Of a DNA stretch of 64,000 nucleotides, positions 42,470 through 53,548 are shown one piece after another. Below the pieces are notes generated by a model. The model was given only the letters and a program-made list of their open reading frames with translations, made no database searches and was not told where the DNA came from. Positions within the stretch are counted from its first letter, which is position 1. Each line of letters opens with the position of its first letter. The DNA is from Xiphydria camelus (taxonomy: Eukaryota; Arthropoda; Insecta; Hymenoptera; Xiphydriidae), in NCBI GenBank assembly GCA_963678675.1, contig OY783200.1, forward strand, positions 7,824,501 through 7,888,500. Reading direction: 5' to 3'. Both the position numbers and the translations under genes were made by a program.

Positions 42470-43805
42470 TCAAGAATTTGCACGCGAAATTCATGGCCTT
42501 TCTCAAGGAGTAGCCATTAATAGGAGCAGTCAATTACGTGCCTTGAACCCATTTCTAGATAACAAAGGAGTATTACGAGTAGGTGGACGATTGACAAACT
42601 CATGTATCTCATACGATGCCAAACATCCGATAATACTACCTCGGAAACACCATGTGACGATGCTGATTCTACGCAATGCGCACATTGCACAATGGCATGG
42701 AGGATTGCACTCGACTCTCTATGCTGTTAGACAACATTATTGGCCCATCGATGGAAAGAATACTCTTCGATGGATCATTCATAAATGCCTTAGATGTTTC
42801 AGAGCACGCCCACAACAAACTAACTATCTGATGGGAAATTTACCAGGATCACGCCTACGTCAAGCTCGACCCTTTTTGAACTGTGGAGTCGATTACTGCG
42901 GCCCATTCCACATCAAGGAGACGATGCGTAGGAACCGGAACAAAATAAAGGTCTACATCGCAGTCTTCGTCTGCTTCACCACTAAGGCCGTACATTTAGA
43001 GCTGGTGAGTGACTTGACAACCGAAGCCTTCATCGGCAGCCTACGACGATTCATCGCTCGCCGGGGAAAAAGTGATAACATCCACTCCGACAACGCCACC
43101 AACTTTAGTGGAGCTAACAGAGAGCTGTCCGAATTATACGCCTTAATGAAATCACAACCCCACAACGACGCAGTGTCCAACTTCTTAGCCAATCAAAACA
43201 TTCAATGGCACTTTATTCCGCCAAGAGCTCCCCACTTCGGAGGACTTTGGGAAGCCGCGGTAAAGTCTTTCAAACGTCACTTACATCGCACAGTTGGCGA
43301 GACTCTGCTCACTTACGAACAATTGTATACCTATGCTACCGAAATTGAAGCTATTCTTAATTCTCGGCCGCTCACGCCGTTATCTTCCGACCCCAACGAT
43401 CTGATGGCTCTAACTCCCGGTCATTTTCTCATTGGTACCTCATTGTTAAGCATTCCCGAGCACGACTTTTCAGAAACTCCAGTCAATCGTTTATCAGCTT
43501 GGCAACACATTCAACGGATGAGACGCCATTTTTGGAAACGATGGCACACCGAATACCTGAACCACTTGAACTGCAGAAGTAAATGGCAGGTCGAGACCAC
43601 ACCCATCAAAGAAGGAACTTTGGTGGTTCTTCGCGAAGATAACGTGGATCCTTTGCATTGGCCGCTGGGACGAATCGTCGCTGTTCATCCCGGACTCGAT
43701 CACATAGGGAGAGTCGTGACGATACAGACAACTAGCGGTATCTACAAGCGAAGTGTCAAACGAGTGTCGCCTCTCCCCATTGTTGACAACGAATCACTAC
43801 AGTGA
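42470..43805 (+). pseudogene. BEL integrase with DUF5641 tail
   Basis: HHCC zinc site (HIAQWHGGLHSTLYAV, then CLRC), core catalytic residues in VDYCGPF (Asp), HSDNATNF (Asp) and HFGGLWEAAV (Glu), then the C-terminal DUF5641-type domain (FWKRWHTEYL, GTLVVLREDNVDPLHWPLGR). The stop is at 43803-43805. The domain itself reads clean from about 42543, but it is out of frame with the RNase H part. Confidence 0.85.
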
Positions 43806-43873
43806 CTTATGGACGTTAACATAGATTTAATTTAGATAGCTACGTTGTACCATTAATTTGAACGCCTACCGTT

Positions 43874-43887
43874 CAAAGGCGGGAGCA
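43874..43887 (+). other. Polypurine tract of BEL element 2
   Basis: CAAAGGCGGGAGCA lies directly before the 3' LTR. Confidence 0.65.
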
Positions 43888-44172
43888 TGTTATGACCTTC
43901 GCGATACGGAAAATATTCCCTCCGACCGTGTCTCGAAAATCGAAAAATGTATCGACAATGTTACCTGGGACGACGTTTCGCGACGAGCCGTACCGAGTTA
44001 ATCCTCTGTGGAATGTCGCGACCTTCATTCCCCAATAGAACCGTCCGAGCCTGTTCCCACGATTGCAACGATGTACTTCGAAAATACCGATCAACCGTCA
44101 ACTCCCTTCCGACAACCTCCGACCTGACGCTCAGGTACTCGCGTCTCTCCAACGTTAGAACCGACCCATTAA

Positions 44173-45463
44173 GGGGTTATACGCAGTCAGGATTTTCAAA
44201 AAATCGATTTTTTTTAAATTGTATTTTCGTAATGTACATATATTTATGTACATACACAGAAAATTTCATGTCAATCCGACGATTATTCTCTAAGTTACAC
44301 GTACATTTGCAAAGACATCTCGGAGCGTTAGAAAGTAGGAGCAGAGGCCCAAGCGGTAGCGCGGTAGCTAATTTTACTAATAGCGGCAGCTAATTACCTG
44401 GAATGCGCTTTGATACCGTTATGCCTTATTTCAGATACCCAAACTGTTATATTTAAAAGTAATCAGTCTAAATAGCGAAGCCAAGCAGTAAACTCGTACG
44501 CTCGTTTATATTTTCTGTTGTGATTTCTCTGTGAAAATGAAGTGTAGTAGGGAAAAGAGAGCATCTTCCAAGGTGCAAAAGTCGAGACCAAAAAAGCGAA
44601 GAAATATTTTTAATCCGAAGAGACAGTTGAGACGGATAAAAGTAGTTTTAGTGCCTCAGCGAAAAAATTTAAAATGCAAGAAGAAATCTTCGTTCCGCGT
44701 GATTCGTCTGTCGAATATCGAATTTTGAACTTTATTACAGTGTTTGCGGCAATTTCTAAATATGTGAAGTGTAAAATCTGTGACGGAATTGTGAAGTTTG
44801 AAACTGCTTCTGAACGAGGACTTGGTTTTAAAATTGTTTTGTTATGTGATAAGTGTGCAGTTCGTACCATAGATTCTAGTCCTTTTACTATGTGTAACGT
44901 GCTGTTGAATCTTTAAACGCATTTTTCTCGAAACTGCGTTTTTGAAGTCGGTGAGCAAGATATCTCGGAAACGGCTGAACCGATCAGTCTCAAATTTTTA
45001 CACAAGCTTTTTAAGTCTATTTTTTAGTAATTGATCGAAGATTTTTTCTGGCCGATTAATATTTTCCATTTTATGAACAATTTAAGGTCTAAATTTATGT
45101 CGAAAATCGATACTTTTGTTTTGAGTAGCCGCAATTTTGTCAAAAATTAATATTTTGCTTATTCCTTCGATTAAATACTAGATAATACCTTATATTAACG
45201 AAATTTGTTTGGTTTTTTCATCTTAGATGATGCAATCCAGAGATATCGTGCTCACCGCAAGACGCCTTTTTCTTAGAGGAGCTCCCAGAGATCGGTTCTA
45301 GCAGCTTTAAAAATAAATATTTTGACAAATGAAACATATGAAAGTAAAGTTAAAAGTTGTCACAATATATATATAAATTTTTAAGTTAATAAATTTAAAT
45401 GTTTTCCCAGGAAAAATTCTTGAAAAATCGGTATTTTTCGGCCTTCTGACTGCGTATAACCCC
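44173..45463 (+). mobile_element. Internally deleted Kolobok-like transposon
   Basis: Inverted ends GGGGTTATACGCAGTCAG and CTGACTGCGTATAACCCC, with TTAA duplicated (44169-44172, 45464-45467). 1291 bp. It keeps only the 5' part of a transposase gene related to that at 51198 and is therefore non-autonomous. Confidence 0.85.
44537..44916 (+). pseudogene. Truncated Kolobok-like transposase
   Basis: ATG at 44537 opens a basic N-terminus; one frame change later (about 44640) the sequence ILNFITVFAAISKYVKCKIC, RGLGFKIVLLCDKC matches the zinc-like N-terminal region of the 585-residue transposase at 51198. It ends at SSPFTMCN where the autonomous protein continues; the catalytic part is deleted. Confidence 0.8.
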
Positions 45464-46559
45464 TTAAAAGAGGTACGCGAGTCGAACGGGCGCCCAGTCT
45501 ACCAATAGTACAAGCGACGAGCATACCGAAAAATGTAGTATCAAATTATAACTCAATTCGACAATCTTATTCCTCTGTGAACCTCTAACCAAATACCGTT
45601 CGAGTCACACGCGGGACTATCTGCGTGCTCAACGTGGATGGAACAGATTTTATTGAAATTCGTTAATAATTTACGGAGAAATTAATTACCTATTAAAAAG
45701 TAATTAATATTTTTAATTTATTCGGCATTGATGACGTCATATGAAGGCTTATGAAGGTAATGTTTATAATAATGATAGTACCTATCTTCCTCATGAAGGT
45801 AATGTTTATAATAACGATAGCAATTGCGATTATCTTCATGAGCCTTGATATAACGTCATCAATATCGAATAAATTCAAAATATTAACTATAAATATACTT
45901 TTTAATAATTCATTTCTTCGTAAATTCTTAACAGATTTCAATAAAAGCAATTGTATTATGTCCGTACCTAATTTTTTAATGAACATAGGGTTTTCCTCTG
46001 GGTCAGAGGTTTGAGAACACCCCGTATAAGTTGAATATTAATTTTGATAAATTTAATTACGATATTATCAATTTCTTTTTCATGTAATCTTAGATACTTA
46101 TTAGAAAATAAGAATAATATGTATCTACAAACTATGTACCTAGGTAGGTAAGTAGGGGAAGGTCGTCTGGTATCGGACAGCGGTGGTATCAGACAAAAGC
46201 AGTTTTCATTATTTCCTGCTTGAGACAGCACCTGTTAAGCGTACAGTGAGATGATGGGAATGAACTAGCCAAGCCCACGCCATATTGGAATTGTCCTATG
46301 AATGATGTGTCTCGTGCGTCAAATTTTTGTATTTTCGCGAGTGATCTGATGCACAAAGATAGATTTATGTGACTGCAACTTATTACAAAGTAAGTGTATT
46401 TATATATTATTGCTATCACATTTATTAGGGTTTATATATTAAAATTTAGATGTATAGTTTCATTCGTGTTGTTACAAGTCGGTAGATATCTATTCATATG
46501 TTGCAAGTCGTTCGGCTGGTATCGGACAAAATGAAATCGGGTGGTATCGGACATTACAC

Positions 46560-46985
46560 TGCCCGAATATAAAAAGGTAGAAATATTTTTTGATAAGCTA
46601 ACTCAGCTTATGGACAAATACAAGCTCACACCATCACGGATATTTAATTCGGACGAAACCGGCATATCTTGTGTACACAACAACAGACGAAAGGTACCTA
46701 ATGTCGGTAAAAGAGAAAAAACAAGTTGGGAAATTAACATCTGCGGAAAGAGGAGGGAATATGACTGTTCTGCTGTCAATAAATGCAGCAGGGGATCAGT
46801 CCATCCCTCCTTTATTTGTATTCCCTCGTGTGAGGATTGACAGTAACTTAAAAAAAGGACGCTCCACCAGGAAGCACTTTTGATGGGCAGAATGATACAG
46901 TGCAACACATGTATGTACATAAAGGTTGGATCCATGAACAATGTGCCAATATTGAAGGCGCACTGTTTTATTATTGCGATTTGTG
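46560..46985 (+). pseudogene. Pogo/DDE_1-type transposase fragment
   Basis: Spread over at least three frames: IFNSDETGISCVHN (first catalytic Asp), KKQVGKLTSAERGGNMTVLL and IPPLFVFPRVR in the next frame, then a YVHKGWIHEQ-like piece. These are hallmarks of the DDE_1 superfamily (pogo, jerky, CENP-B relatives). The N-terminal DNA-binding part and the last acidic residues are missing. Confidence 0.75.
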
Positions 46986-47041
46986 TAAGAATAAAAAATA
47001 ACCATTCTTCATGAAACTAAGAATTTTAACATCTATTTTTT

Positions 47042-47465
47042 TGTTGGATAACAACCCAACTTTATCTTCATTAGAATATCTCTCTTTCTAACTGTGTCAC
47101 ATGTATGTCTACATGATAAGGTCCCAAGCTCCTATTTTACTATCAAACTCCCAATAGACCGATTAATCGTTATCCTCTTACTGTTTTTCATAAACATCCT
47201 TCCACGTCTAGAAATCATCAGACGAAAGTCTCCTTCCTGTCCTAAAAAGATACCCTTAATCTTACTCCCACTCCCCTGATTTTAGGAGTATTTAATAACG
47301 ACGTAAATCGACACTTCAGACAGATCAGTTCCTCTAAGCAGAGCATAACTCTTGTCACTCGAAACCTAAATTAGTACTTATAGTCTGTATTGCTTAACCA
47401 CTAGTTAAATTGTACAATTAATACTTAAATAAAGAATTAATATATTTTAACGGTGGAATCCAACA
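47042..47465 (+). repeat. 5' LTR of the gypsy provirus
   Basis: 424 bp from TGTTGGATAACAACCC to GGAATCCAACA with an 8-bp inverted terminal match (TGTTGGAT/ATCCAACA). AATAAA at 47428. Confidence 0.9.
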
Positions 47466-47475
47466 TCTAAATTTC

Positions 47476-47492
47476 TGGCGACGAGGATGGGA
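47476..47492 (+). other. Putative primer binding site
   Basis: TGGCGACGAGGATGGGA starts ten bases after the LTR with the TGG expected of a tRNA CCA complement. The tRNA is not identified. Confidence 0.4.
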
Positions 47493-47808
47493 TGTCCAGG
47501 ACAGATAAATTACCAGTGTTAAAATAAAGTGAAATTAGCAACTTCACTATCTGGAATTTCTGGACGATTTTCAAATCACGAATCTGGACTCCGAACGAAA
47601 TTAAGAAGGATAAGGCATTCGGACAATCATCGAGCTGAAGTAAGACTGCGATACGGCTGTATAGAACTGGAATTAGCAACTCCAGCACCGATCGTATCAA
47701 GACTCCAAATCCTGAGTACACAACATCCAGGTTTCTATCTTTCTGACAAAAAAAAAGGAAACTCCTTCCCTTCTGTTTTAACCGAGGAAAGGTAGAAGAT
47801 CAATCAAA

Positions 47809-50759
47809 ATGTCTCAACCTATTAACATTGATACTACTACTACCACTGCAGCTATTACACAACCCATAGCTAAAATAGAATTTTTAGTAAAATTAATTCC
47901 AGACAAATTTGATGGAGATCGTTATAAACTTAGAAGTTTCATAAAGCAGGTAGATGCAGTTTTCGAAAATGCTCACGAATCGCAAAAAGGTCTATTGCTT
48001 CTCTACGTAAAAAGTAAAATCACGGGTAAGGCAAGGGAACAAATTGACATTCATTGTAATCTTACAACTTGGGGAGAAATTTCCGAATTATTGCTCAACT
48101 TGTACCAAGACAAAAAATCTCTGGATCAGTTGCTTGAAGAACTCAATAATATTAACCAAGACAAAAACGAAAATGTTTCTGGTTTCTTCCAAAGATTAGA
48201 AGATCTTTCATCAACAATATTAGCCGCGATTCATTCCGCTGACTTGGAAGAAACAACACTTCCTGGACGAATCGCCATGATCACTGATATGACCCTCAAC
48301 CGTTTTATTTACCACACTCAATCTCAAATTTCTCAAATGCTTAGATATAGGGAATTTAAAACAATCAATCAAGCATTTACCGCTGCCACTGCCGAAGAAA
48401 AAGCATTAAAAATTAAATACGACGGTTCAGGAAAATGCACATACTGTGGCAAAACAAATCATCTTAGCAAAGATTGCAGGTTCAAACCTGAGAATAATAA
48501 CTCAAAACCAATAAATTTTGTACATTCAAATCGCAATCAGAATACCAACTTCAATCGCCAATCAAATCAAAAACAAAACCCAAGCTCTTCCAGATCATTT
48601 ATTCCAAACCGAAACCAAAAGGCGACGCTTCAGTGTAGATATTGTAAAAAAACGGGACACTCAATCGATGAATGTTATAAACGTTTAAATCGCACTGTAT
48701 CTGATAGTAAGGGTCATTCTCCCAATCGGAATTCAAGGAATGTAAATTTCACTTCGGGAAATTCACCATTCGATCCAAATAGACAATCGCAAGCAAGCAC
48801 TCAATTCAATGAACCACTCACTCAGTCTAGTTCAAACCAACAGGATGTAAATAAATTGCACGCTTTTGCAGGTTTTTACCATCTTTCCCCTTCACAAGAA
48901 ACAACCCAAGGTTCCCCAATAAATGCAAACTCAAAAGAAGGGAATACAATTGGAAAAGAAAGTATTAACGAACGTACCTCTCGTTCGATTAGCAAATCTG
49001 ATGAAAATAAAGCTAAAAAGTCAAATCTAATGCCCCAAAAGGAGGACCTCAATAGGAAAATAATATCAAACTTGATTCAAACTCAAAGTGAGAAATCGAA
49101 AAATGACGTAATGCCCTTGGTTCAAATTCAAGAAATTATGGACATTCACTACGCGAGTATATATACAAATTCAGCTGATCTAACATACGTTTTACTTCAA
49201 TCGGAATTATCCAATTCACCCGATAAAACTCTTAAATTTCTCATTGACTCAGGAGCATCCGTATCTCTTATTAAGAAACGGAGTTTAACAAATTATTCAA
49301 CTAGGAATTCAAAAACTTACTCCTTAACAGGCATTAAAAAGAGCTCACCAATCGAAACACTTGGAGAAGTCGAGTTAGAGTTGACAATTAATAATCATAG
49401 TTTTTATGCTATCTGCCAATTAGTCGACGATAACGACGACACAGACAATATACCATTCGACGGGCTTTTAGGACACAATTTCCTTAAGGACGAGAATAGT
49501 GTAATCTCCTACAAAAAGGATTCGTTGAATATTGATTCTCTACCATTCGCTATCCCGTTACGATTCAACACGGCTCAGCATTGCAATAATTTAATTACAA
49601 TGGAACCCAGATGCGAAATCGTTGTTAATATTCACGTATCAAATCCGCGTAACCTTAACGAAGGTATAGTCGAAGGCATCGAATTAAACAAGGAAAAAAC
49701 GCTTCTAATTCCTAATACAATCCTGAAAATTAAGGAAAACAATGATGCTCTTATTACAATCGTTAATCGATCACTAGAAAAGAAAAATTTTCAGATACCG
49801 GTACTTACGGTCTCTCCTATTCCGGAAAAAATACACATATTATCCCTAGTGGAAGATAACGACCTCGACCAAACCAAACATCGCAATCAATTACTGAACG
49901 AAAATTTGAGACTCGATCATTTAAATAACGAAGAGAAGGATTCAATTCTTGATTTATGTAGAGAATTTAACGATATTTTTTATCTTCCTAATGATGTTTT
50001 AACAACAACAAATGCTGCTAAATGCGAGATTCCTACTAACGATAATAATCCTATTCATGTAAAATCCTACAGATATCCCGAAATCCACAAGGAAGAAGTA
50101 TCAAAACAAAGCAAAAAAATGTTAATGCAAGGAATTATAAAACCCTCGACTAGTCCCTGGTCAAGTCCTTTGTGGGTCGTACCAAAAAAACTTGACGCCT
50201 CAGGTCAAAAAAGGTGGCGAGTCGTAATCGACTACCGGAAATTGAATGAGAAAACTATCGGTGACGCTTATCCGTTACCAAATATTGAAGAGATACTCGA
50301 CCAATTAGGAAACGCACAATATTTTACCACTCTGGATCTAGCTAGTGGTTTTCACCAAATTCCTATGGATCCAAAAGATAGTCATAAAACAGCCTTCTCC
50401 ATCCCAGATGGTCATTTTGAATTCACCCGTATGCCATTTGGCTTGAAAAACGCACCGGCGTGTTTTCAGCGCATGATGAACAATATTCTGACAGGACTAA
50501 CTACCAGACAATGTTTCGTCTATCTCGACGATATCGTTGTATACGGGATCGATCTAAAGGAACATAACGAAAAGTTATACAATGTTTTTAAAAGATTGCG
50601 TGAAAATAATCTAAAACTCCAACCCGACAAGTGTGAGTTTTTGCACAAGGAATGCCAATATCTAGGTCACGTAATTACAAATGATGGAGTCAAGCCAAAC
50701 CCGTCAAAAATCGAATCGATTAATAAAATTCCTCAGCCTAAAGACCGTAAGGCAATTAA
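47809..50759 (+). CDS. Gag-protease-RT part of the gypsy polyprotein
   Basis: One open frame from ATG 47809. Gag occupies about residues 1-400: a capsid-like helical part (KLIPDKFDGDRYKLRSFIKQ), then two CCHC zinc knuckles (C210-C213-H218-C223 and C276-C279-H284-C289). The aspartic protease motif LIDSGAS lies near residue 478, RT from about 740 with SPWSSPLWVVPKK, VIDYRKLNEKT and the YLDD site at 905-908. Gag and pol share a frame with no shift signal, unlike many insect errantiviruses. The frame is cut after PQPKDRKAIK by the transposon at 50760; pol resumes at 53549. Insert plus duplicated TTAA is 2793 bp, a multiple of three, so the frame is kept on both sides. Confidence 0.9.
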
Positions 50760-53548
50760 GGGGTAAGGCCACCATGGAACTTTTCAAAAATCGATTTTTT
50801 TTTTATTAGCTTAAAACCTTCCTTAAACCCTCAAGAATAAGAAAAAAAAGGTTTCGTAGTCAAAAAAAATTTCGAATCGGTCGTTTACGTCAATTTACAG
50901 AGACGCCGCGCGGCGCATTAACACTTAGCGCCATAGCCAACTATACGGTTTCCACCGCGCTCGGGCGAGCCAAACTACATTGAATAGGGAGATCTCCCCG
51001 ATTAGTGGGCTAACTGTTAATTAAATGCATGTTGAGACGTATTATCGGAGTTGAGGCTCGTGTCATTAGCAGTACTATTCGGCCATTTATTTTATGTAAA
51101 GTCATTCTAGCTGTCAGACGGACGCCGCGTGCGTGATTTTGCTTCGTGTTTCATCAGTTTATCTTTTTACTACGAGTTACTGAAATTAGTGAATAAAATG
51201 TGTGATAAATCGAAATATGGTGGCTATAAAGCTAAACGAGGTGGAAGAAGTTTGTTTAAAAAGCCGTCTATGTCACGAAAGCGACCTGCAAACCGTTATG
51301 AAGCGGAGGCACTCGATTCCTCCGAAAGCGTCGGCACGTCCGCTAGGAAATTGAAGCTAAGTGGCGATGCTCGTAATATCGAAGTTGATGCATCGTTCGG
51401 TTATCGTTTCATCAATTTTGTGGCTGTTTTTTCAACAATTTCGTCAGTAGTGAAGTGTAAAATATGCGACTCAGGCGTCACATTTACTGAAAGTAGTATA
51501 CGCGGACTTGGTTTTAAAATAGTTCTATCTTGTGAAAAGTGTGCGAAAACTGAAATTCCAAATTGTCCACTCATCAATAACAAAGCATATGACATCAATA
51601 GAAGAATTATTATAGCCATGCGACTGCTTGGAGTAGGTTTACACGGAATGAAGAAGTTCTGTGCTTTTATGGAACTTCCTCGGCCAATATTTCACTCATT
51701 TTATGATAAAGTAGTCAACATTATTTGTGATGCTACTGAACGCGTTTCCAAGGCTAGCATGGAAAATGCAGTAAAAATAGAAAAAGAAGAAAATGCAAGA
51801 AAAGGTTTACCAAATGAATTGATAGTATCAGGAGACGGTTCGTGGAGAAAGCGGGGATTTTCATCATTGTTCGGTTTGGTGTCTTTGATCGGATGGAATA
51901 CTGGGAAAGTAATCGATATAATTATAAAATCCAGTTACTGCAAGGCGTGCGAATATTGGAGAAAAATAAGTGATACTGCAGAGTATGATGAGTGGCTTGA
52001 AATACATCAAAATGATTGTCAAATAAATCACACGGGGTCGGCTGGTAAAATGGAGGTAGATGCAGTTATCGAAATGTTTCAGCGCTCTGAAACTTTATAT
52101 CAAGTAAAATACGGCAGTTACATTGGAGATGGCGATAGTAAAACCTTTACAGGTCTTTTGAAGTCTGAACCATATGAAAGCTTTGTTATACATAAAAAAG
52201 AATGCATCGATCACGTGCAGAAAAGAATGGGCACTAGACTAAGAAATTTAAAAAAGAACGTACGCGGTCTCGGCGGAAAAGGAAAATTAACAAATAAACT
52301 TGTCGACGAGCTCTCAATTTATTATGGTTTGGCTATTCGCAGAAATCACGACTCTGTGGAAAAAATGAGAAATGAAATTTGGGCGACGTTATATCACAAG
52401 CTGTCAACGAATGAAAATCCTCAACACAGCAAGTGTCCAGCTGGTGAAAATTCATGGTGTTCGTGGCAAAAGGCAAAAGCCACCAATACATCAATTAGTA
52501 CTTTTTTACACAAGCCGGCTCTATCGAAAACAGTTTTCGACGCAATTAAACCAATCTACGAAGAGTTGAGCAGCGACGACCTTCTAAATCGATGCTTAGG
52601 TGGTTTTACGCAAAATAGCAATGAAAGTTTCAACGCAACGGTGTGGTCAATGTCCCCAAAATCTACGTCAAGCGGAAAAACCGTACTGGATATTGCTGGG
52701 AATCTTGCCGTGTGCACTTTCAACGATGGAATTTGTAGTATAATGCAAGTTATACGACAGTTGGACATGACAGTTGGAAGGAATTGCTACAATTTCTGCG
52801 TTGAGGCGGACGAACTCCGCGTCGATTTTTCGAACCGATCGCTGACTGAGGCTGCAAAAACAGCTCGAATTGCCGCAAAATCAGCCAGAAAAGAAGAAGA
52901 AGAACTCAACATTAACATAGAAGGCCAACTATACGGTGCAGGCATCGCGGATTAAAGGTATACTATAATTTTCGACCGTAAAATGTTACTTAAAACTTTA
53001 AACGCGTTTTTCTCAGAACACGAAATTTCAAATCGGGCGAACCGATAGCGGCTACAAATCTTTATCGATTGCCTTGCAATTTTGAGGGTATCTTTATACC
53101 TATATAATCTAATAGACCACGTAGGGGTTTTTCGATAAGTTGTAAACTTTTTGTTTTATAAACGATTATGTATGAAATTCTTATGCGAAAACGTGAACTT
53201 TTCTTTTATATACTCACCATTTCTCGAAAAATCAATATTTTCAAAATCCCCTACGTGGTCTATTAGTTTGATATATATTAAAGAAAAATCTTTGGATTTT
53301 TGTTCTAGGTTCACGCTTGTGGGTACAGCCGGTTCGCCCGTTTTGGACCTCCACAAAAAATTCATCGTAGAAACCGGACCCTGGAACGGCCATTTCTTAA
53401 CCAAAAATTAAAAACAAAATATTTTTTAGTAGCTTTGAAGATACTTGATAAAGTACTTTATAAGAAAATTCTATAGCTTTTACACTACTCCTAAAAAAAA
53501 ATGCACAAAATCGTCCTTCTTTCTTGACGCACATGGTGACCTTACCCC
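50760..53548 (+). mobile_element. Kolobok-like transposon, apparently intact
   Basis: Ends GGGGTAAGGCCACCATG and CATGGTGACCTTACCCC (inverted, one mismatch), TTAA duplicated (50756-50759, 53549-53552). 2789 bp with one gene. Target and GGGG start agree with the 44173 copy although the rest of the ends differ, so they are separate families of one superfamily. Confidence 0.9.
51198..52955 (+). CDS. Kolobok-like ('Mutator-like domain') transposase
   Basis: A 585-residue protein from ATG 51198. Basic N-terminus, then paired cysteines (C87, C90, C112, C115) around RGLGFKIVLSCEKC that look like a zinc site. Candidate catalytic acids are D213 in VSGDGSWRKRG, D311 in YIGDGDSKTF and E476 in FTQNSNESFNATVW; this DG..W / GDGDSK / QN.NESFN pattern is that of the arthropod proteins annotated with a 'Mutator-like transposase' domain. 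The basic, acidic C-terminus (KSARKEEEELN) is low in complexity. The frame has no break, so the copy may be active. TTAA targets point to the Kolobok superfamily; the name is tentative. Confidence 0.85.
   Translation: MCDKSKYGGYKAKRGGRSLFKKPSMSRKRPANRYEAEALDSSESVGTSARKLKLSGDARNIEVDASFGYRFINFVAVFSTISSVVKCKICDSGVTFTESSIRGLGFKIVLSCEKCAKTEIPNCPLINNKAYDINRRIIIAMRLLGVGLHGMKKFCAFMELPRPIFHSFYDKVVNIICDATERVSKASMENAVKIEKEENARKGLPNELIVSGDGSWRKRGFSSLFGLVSLIGWNTGKVIDIIIKSSYCKACEYWRKISDTAEYDEWLEIHQNDCQINHTGSAGKMEVDAVIEMFQRSETLYQVKYGSYIGDGDSKTFTGLLKSEPYESFVIHKKECIDHVQKRMGTRLRNLKKNVRGLGGKGKLTNKLVDELSIYYGLAIRRNHDSVEKMRNEIWATLYHKLSTNENPQHSKCPAGENSWCSWQKAKATNTSISTFLHKPALSKTVFDAIKPIYEELSSDDLLNRCLGGFTQNSNESFNATVWSMSPKSTSSGKTVLDIAGNLAVCTFNDGICSIMQVIRQLDMTVGRNCYNFCVEADELRVDFSNRSLTEAAKTARIAAKSARKEEEELNINIEGQLYGAGIAD

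Larger units (their letters stand above)
36726..45645 (+). mobile_element. BEL/Pao retrotransposon 2, complete but decayed
   Basis: Two LTRs, a tRNA-Tyr primer site, gag-protease-RT-RNase H-integrase in BEL order and a polypurine tract. The 5-bp target duplication GATTT is exact (36721-36725, 45646-45650). It is interrupted by an 816-bp insert (40919-41734) and a TTAA transposon in the 3' LTR (44173-45463). Several stops and frame changes make it non-autonomous. Confidence 0.9.
43888..45645 (+). repeat. 3' LTR of BEL element 2, split by a TTAA transposon
   Basis: 43888-44172 and 45464-45645 together match the 5' LTR. The insertion is at the TTAA that is present once in the 5' LTR (CCCATTAAAAG). 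Confidence 0.9.
36649..46024. mobile_element. Palindromic MITE split by BEL element 2
   Basis: Left part 36649-36725 and right part 45646-46024. Ends: CCGAGTGTTCTCAAACC and its near-reverse GGTTTGAGAACACCCCG, extending through CTCTGACCCAGAGGAAAACC. TA flanks both ends (36647-36648, 46025-46026). The remainder (45715-45885) is also palindromic (ATTGATGACGTCATAT against ATAACGTCATCAAT). It has mariner-type features and no coding capacity. Confidence 0.75.

Noticed and set aside
47094..47279. 61-codon frame present identically at 57875-58060
   Set aside because: It is within both LTRs of the gypsy provirus; identity reflects the youth of the LTR pair, not coding.
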